A stretch of DNA of 9,858 nucleotides from Thiotrichaceae bacterium. Its GTDB lineage: Bacteria > Pseudomonadota > Gammaproteobacteria > Thiotrichales > Thiotrichaceae. The notes beneath the pieces were generated by a model. It was not told the origin of the DNA. It ran no database searches and worked only from the letters and a program-made list of their open reading frames with translations. The stretch covers positions 1 to 9,858 of the forward strand of contig JALWYT010000352.1 in assembly GCA_026992705.1 (NCBI GenBank), read 5' to 3'. The translations under genes and the position numbers were made by a program. Below are positions 6,158-9,858 of the stretch, in pieces (the first letter of the stretch is position 1; the number at the start of each line of letters is the position of its first letter).

Positions 6158-8863
6158 GTGACAAAAGAAAATAATAAGCCCCTGATTCTCGTTGATGGTT
6201 CATCGTATCTCTTTCGTGCCTTTCATGCTTTGCCACCTTTGGTTAATTCGCATGGTGAGCCAACGGGTGCGATGCACGGTGTATTGAATATGCTAGATCG
6301 CTTGCGGAATGATTATCAGCCTGAGCATATGGCCGTGGTTTTTGATGCCAAGGGCAAGACGTTTCGCAATGAGATGTACCCTGAATACAAAGCCAATCGC
6401 CCACCGATGCCCGATGATTTGCGGGTACAGATTGAGCCTTTATTGGAGATTATCAAAGCTCAAGGCTATCCCTTATTGATTGAAGAAGGCGTTGAAGCGG
6501 ATGATGTGATTGGTACTTTATGTACCCGTTTTAAGGGCGATGTGATTGTCTCAACAGGTGATAAAGACATGGCACAACTCGTCAATGAGCGAGTGAGTCT
6601 TATTAATACCATGTCCAATGAATTTCTGGATATTGATGGCGTAAAGAAAAAATTTGGCGTACCGCCTGAGCTTATTCGGGACTATCTCGCACTAATGGGA
6701 GACAAAGCCGACAATATCCCCGGGGTGAATAAAGTAGGGCCTAAAACTGCCGTCAAATGGCTTAATCAATACGGTTCGCTACAAAATATTATGGAACATG
6801 CCGACGAATTTAAAGGCAAGGTCGGTGAATATTTACGCGAAGCCTTGGAGTGGCTGCCGCTGTCCTATGAGCTAGTCACGATAAAATGTGATCTTGATGT
6901 CCCTTGCGAGCCTGAAATGCTGTGTTTCTGTAAGCAAGATGATGAACGCTTGATTGAGCTTTATGAACGCTATGGCTTTAGAACTCGCCTAAAAGCCCTG
7001 CGTGAAACCACTGCTTCAGACGACAACAGCAGCACAGATCAGCCGATTGCAGTAGACTATCAAACCATACTTAGCCAAGCGGAATTAGATAAATGGATCA
7101 ACGATTTACAAAATGCCGAGCTATTTGCCTTCGACACAGAAACCACCAGCCTTAATTATATTGACGCGGAAGTTGTCGGTGTTTCCTTCTGTATCGAAGC
7201 AGGCAAAGCCGCCTATTTGCCATTGGCTCACGATTACGACGATGCACCCAAGCAGCTTGACCGCGACACCGCATTAGCACAATTAAAACCGATACTGGAA
7301 AATCCCAAGTTGCATAAAGTTGGGCAGAATCTTAAATATGATCGCAGTGTATTATTAAATCACGACATCAAGCTGCAAGGCATACAGCACGATACCATGC
7401 TGCAATCCTATATTATCAACTCCACTGCCAATCGGCATGATATGGACACCTTATGCGAGAAATATCTCGGGCATAAAACCATCCATTTTGAAGATATTGC
7501 GGGCAAAGGGAAAAAACAAAAAACCTTTAATCAAATTTCCATCGAACAAGCTGCACCCTATGCCGCAGAAGATGCCGATATGACCCTGCGATTGCATCAG
7601 TATTTCTGGCAAGAATTACAAGATTTAAACAAACAACGCGAGCTCTACACTAGCGTTGAAATCCCCTGCCTAAGCGTATTATCCAATATGGAAGTCAACG
7701 GGGTTTATGTTGACAAGGCAATGCTAAATCAACAAAGCCAAGAGCTAGAACACAGCATGGCGGAGATCCAAGCAAGAATTTATGACATTGCAGGCGAAGA
7801 ATTTAATATCAGTTCCCCCAAACAATTGCAGACGATCCTATTTGATAAAGACAAACTCGCTCTGCCGATTATCAAAAAAACATCCAAAGGAGCTCCTTCA
7901 ACTGCCGAAGATGTACTCAATGAGCTTGCCCATGAGCATGAAGTACCACGCCTGATTTTAGACTATCGCAGCATGAGCAAACTCAAGTCCACTTATACGG
8001 ATAAGCTCCCGCAAATGATCAATGCTAAAACAGGCAGAGTGCATACCTCCTATCATCAGGCGGTTACTGCAACAGGGCGGTTATCCTCCTCTGATCCTAA
8101 TCTACAGAATATCCCCGTCCGAACCGCAGAAGGTCGTCGTATTCGCCAAGCTTTTGTCGCTCCAGAAGGTTATAAAATACTGGCAGCCGATTACTCACAA
8201 ATCGAGCTAAGAATTATGGCTCATTTATCCGCAGACAAAGGCTTACTCACCGCATTCGCAGAAGGCAAAGACATCCACAAAGCCACTGCCGCAGAAATCT
8301 TTAATATCGAATTAGAATCGGTCACAAAAGAACAACGCCGAGCTGCTAAAGCGGTGAACTTCGGCTTGATTTACGGCATGTCCGCCTTTGGCTTAGCCAA
8401 ACAACTCGGCGTAAACCGAGGCACTGCACAAGAATATATCGACCTTTATTTCAACCGCTACCCGGGCGTGCTTGAATATATGGAACGCACCCGCGAAACC
8501 GCCAAGAAAAATGGCTATGTCGAAACAGTATATGGTCGCCGCCTCTACCTACCCGACATCAACGCCCGCAACGCCATGCGTCGCCAATACGCCGAACGTA
8601 CTGCCATCAACGCCCCCATGCAAGGTACAGCCGCCGATATTATCAAAAAAGCCATGATACAAGTGGACAACTGGCTCACCCGCGAAAACCTGCACAGCCA
8701 ACTCATTATGCAAGTCCACGACGAATTGGTTCTACAAGTCGCAGATCATGAGCTAGACACCGTACATCAAAAAATCCAACAACTCATGACCAATGCTGCT
8801 GATTTAACTGTAGCACTTGAGGTCGATATTGGGGTTGGAGCGAATTGGGATGAAGCTCATTAA
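6158..8863 (+). CDS. polA: DNA polymerase I
   Basis: DNA polymerase I removes RNA primers from Okazaki fragments and fills gaps in excision repair. From the GTG start it has 901 residues (928 in E. coli); an ATG at 6137 would add seven. The 5' nuclease domain (about 1-285) has VFDAKGKTFR, EADDVIGTL, STGDKDMAQL and LMGDKADNIPG. The 3'-5' proofreading domain carries DTET (326-329), GQNLKYDRS (389-397) and AAEDAD (469-474), so proofreading looks intact, unlike in Taq polymerase. The polymerase domain has TATGRLSSSDPNLQNIP, DYSQIELR (678-685), the O-helix RRAAKAVNFGLIYG (727-740) with its lysine and tyrosine, and QVHDELV (852-858). It is divergent from slyD, and no convincing promoter is visible in the 122 bases between them. 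G exceeds C in part of the first 300 bases, whereas C strongly exceeds G near the 3' end. Confidence 0.98.
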   Translation: MTKENNKPLILVDGSSYLFRAFHALPPLVNSHGEPTGAMHGVLNMLDRLRNDYQPEHMAVVFDAKGKTFRNEMYPEYKANRPPMPDDLRVQIEPLLEIIKAQGYPLLIEEGVEADDVIGTLCTRFKGDVIVSTGDKDMAQLVNERVSLINTMSNEFLDIDGVKKKFGVPPELIRDYLALMGDKADNIPGVNKVGPKTAVKWLNQYGSLQNIMEHADEFKGKVGEYLREALEWLPLSYELVTIKCDLDVPCEPEMLCFCKQDDERLIELYERYGFRTRLKALRETTASDDNSSTDQPIAVDYQTILSQAELDKWINDLQNAELFAFDTETTSLNYIDAEVVGVSFCIEAGKAAYLPLAHDYDDAPKQLDRDTALAQLKPILENPKLHKVGQNLKYDRSVLLNHDIKLQGIQHDTMLQSYIINSTANRHDMDTLCEKYLGHKTIHFEDIAGKGKKQKTFNQISIEQAAPYAAEDADMTLRLHQYFWQELQDLNKQRELYTSVEIPCLSVLSNMEVNGVYVDKAMLNQQSQELEHSMAEIQARIYDIAGEEFNISSPKQLQTILFDKDKLALPIIKKTSKGAPSTAEDVLNELAHEHEVPRLILDYRSMSKLKSTYTDKLPQMINAKTGRVHTSYHQAVTATGRLSSSDPNLQNIPVRTAEGRRIRQAFVAPEGYKILAADYSQIELRIMAHLSADKGLLTAFAEGKDIHKATAAEIFNIELESVTKEQRRAAKAVNFGLIYGMSAFGLAKQLGVNRGTAQEYIDLYFNRYPGVLEYMERTRETAKKNGYVETVYGRRLYLPDINARNAMRRQYAERTAINAPMQGTAADIIKKAMIQVDNWLTRENLHSQLIMQVHDELVLQVADHELDTVHQKIQQLMTNAADLTVALEVDIGVGANWDEAH

Positions 8864-8930
8864 CATTAAATGTAATATTTATGAAAAATAATTTTTAGTC
8901 AATTTTCCTAGATTTTTTAATACAACAATT

Positions 8931-8936
8931 TATACT
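8931..8936 (+). promoter_or_regulatory. Possible -10 element of the cas6 operon
   Basis: TATACT matches the sigma-70 -10 box at 5 of 6 positions and would start transcription near 8943, about 25 bases before the TTG start. No acceptable -35 hexamer is present at 16-18 bases. The 104-base gap after polA is AT-rich and lacks a GC-rich terminator hairpin, so read-through from polA is an alternative. Confidence 0.3.
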
Positions 8937-8953
8937 AATAGGATAGAACAAGC

Positions 8954-8958
8954 AAAGG
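8954..8958 (+). promoter_or_regulatory. Ribosome binding site selecting the cas6 TTG start
   Basis: AAAGG lies 9 bases before the TTG at 8968. An in-frame TAA at 8959-8961 excludes any longer reading frame. The next in-frame ATG (codon 112) would delete the conserved N-terminal half. The TTG start is therefore well supported. Confidence 0.7.
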
Positions 8959-8967
8959 TAAATCAAC

Positions 8968-9801
8968 TTGCTTAATCTCCCAACACTCCCCATTAGCAAA
9001 TACCGCTTTACCCTAGAAGCTGTAGATAGCATCACACTACCCACCTACAAGGGTTCAAGCTTTCACGGCGGTTTTGGTCACGCCCTAAAACAAATCTCCC
9101 CCACTTGGTTCAAATACTTCTATCAACCTAAAAGCCCACGAAACTTAGACCTACCCAGACCTTACGTCATCCTCCCCCCACTAGACAAACTAGAACACTA
9201 CCCCAAAGGGCATCAATTTCACCTAGAAATCACCCTGATCGGTGAAGCCACACAACATTACGCAATCGTACAGGCAGCCGTGGAGTATTTGGGGTTGCGG
9301 ATGGGGTTAGGTTATGAACAAGGCAAATATAAGATATTAGAAATAACAAAGTCACAACCTCAACCACAAGAAAAAGTCACAGCAATATCACACATTACCC
9401 TCAAATTCCCAACCCGACTGCGTTTAAAAAGCCATAACCGATTACAACGACAAGCACCAAGCTTTTTCCTGTTGATGCAAAGACTTCAAGGACGCATAAG
9501 AACATTACAGCGAGTCTATTCAAAAAACACAGCAGAATTAACAGAAAATGCTAATCTTTTAAACAGTGCAAAAAATATCAAAATCCACAAGCAAGACCTC
9601 CACTGGGACGACTGGGATCGCTTCTCAGGTAGCCAAAAAAAATGGATGAAGTTTGGCGGATTAATGGGCGAGATAACCTACAGTGGCAATTTGCAACCTT
9701 TTATGAAAATGCTTTATTTGGGTGAGTGGCTGCATGTCGGTGGGAAAAGTAGTTTTGGGTTGGGGAAGTATGAATTAACTAAACAGAGAGTATCACTATG
9801 A
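8968..9801 (+). CDS. cas6: Cas6-family CRISPR RNA-processing endoribonuclease
   Basis: Cas6 proteins cut the repeat parts of the CRISPR precursor transcript to release guide RNAs. This 277-residue protein matches the RAMP-type Cas6 family from end to end. The N-terminus YRFTLEAVDSITLPTYKGSSFHGGFGHAL (positions 12-40; key residues Gly29, His33, His38) corresponds to the usual LPxYxGSTLRGALGHAL pattern. RPYVILPPLD (64-73) and IGEATQHY (91-98) follow. The C-terminal half has ITLKFPTRLRLK (143-154), a WDDWDRFS segment (213-220), GGLMGEITYSG (230-240) and the glycine-rich end LGEWLHVGGKSSFGLGKYEL (251-270). It contains no cysteine; I recall that many relatives have a cysteine cluster after the GHAL motif. 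His33 or His38 could be catalytic, which is inference. Its stop overlaps the next start by 4 bases (ATGA), so an operon continues to the right. No array or other cas gene is visible. The CRISPR type cannot be told. Confidence 0.88.
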   Translation: MLNLPTLPISKYRFTLEAVDSITLPTYKGSSFHGGFGHALKQISPTWFKYFYQPKSPRNLDLPRPYVILPPLDKLEHYPKGHQFHLEITLIGEATQHYAIVQAAVEYLGLRMGLGYEQGKYKILEITKSQPQPQEKVTAISHITLKFPTRLRLKSHNRLQRQAPSFFLLMQRLQGRIRTLQRVYSKNTAELTENANLLNSAKNIKIHKQDLHWDDWDRFSGSQKKWMKFGGLMGEITYSGNLQPFMKMLYLGEWLHVGGKSSFGLGKYELTKQRVSL

Positions 9802-9858
9802 AATATCGGACTAATGTTTCACTGCCAGATGGTGTTAAGCCTGAGAATATTCCTAAGA
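9798..9858 (+). CDS. Start of an unrecognised gene co-translated with cas6 (cut by window edge)
   Basis: An ATG overlaps the cas6 stop (ATGA) and opens a frame of 20 codons that runs off the right edge. Its N-terminus begins MKYRTNVSLPDGVKPEN. The overlap points to translational coupling with cas6 and hence to a CRISPR-linked product such as an effector subunit or accessory protein. The fragment is too short to assign to any family and I do not recognise it. GAGAG about 8 bases before the ATG could serve as a ribosome binding site. Confidence 0.65.
   Translation, partial: MKYRTNVSLPDGVKPENIPK

Noticed and set aside
8022..8657. Plus-strand frames at 8022-8210 and 8472-8657
   Set aside because: They are alternate frames within the polymerase domain of polA and encode nothing recognisable.
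8864..8967. CRISPR repeat array or polA terminator in the gap before cas6
   Set aside because: No repeated unit occurs, and AAAAATAATTTTT (8884-8896) has no GC stem, so neither call is supported.

Overview
The window is an ordinary chromosomal stretch from a moderately AT-rich gammaproteobacterium. UvrD, GroEL, PolA, TusE, PncC and SlyD all read as close relatives of the Escherichia coli proteins. A perfect CIRCE operator upstream of groES points to a lineage that uses the HrcA repressor for heat shock, unlike E. coli itself. I cannot name a genus from the sequence alone.

Positions 1-6035 are read entirely from the minus strand. In order of transcription from right to left they hold slyD (FKBP-type prolyl isomerase), a zinc-ribbon protein of unknown function, groES-groEL, pncC (NMN amidase), tusE (sulfur relay protein), and the first 528 codons of uvrD, which runs off the left edge. 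Two strong hairpin terminators, one after groEL and one after tusE, cut this run into transcription units. The groESL promoter is the best-defined regulatory site: a near-consensus sigma-70 promoter overlaps a sigma-32-like promoter, and the CIRCE inverted repeat lies across the expected start of transcription.

From about 6158 onward the plus strand is read. It holds a full-length polA with intact 5' nuclease, proofreading and polymerase motifs, probably starting at a GTG with a good ribosome binding site. A cas6-family CRISPR RNA endonuclease gene follows, starting at TTG. The first 20 codons of a further gene overlap cas6 by 4 bases (ATGA) and run off the right edge. The right edge is therefore the start of a CRISPR-Cas locus joined directly to housekeeping DNA. 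No CRISPR array, adaptation gene or effector gene is inside the window.

The most interesting points are the beginning of the cas6 operon with its unrecognised overlapping partner, the layered groESL control, a reversal of G/C strand bias within polA towards the cas6 side, the uncharacterised double-CxxC protein behind slyD, and an uvrD promoter region squeezed against a terminator hairpin.
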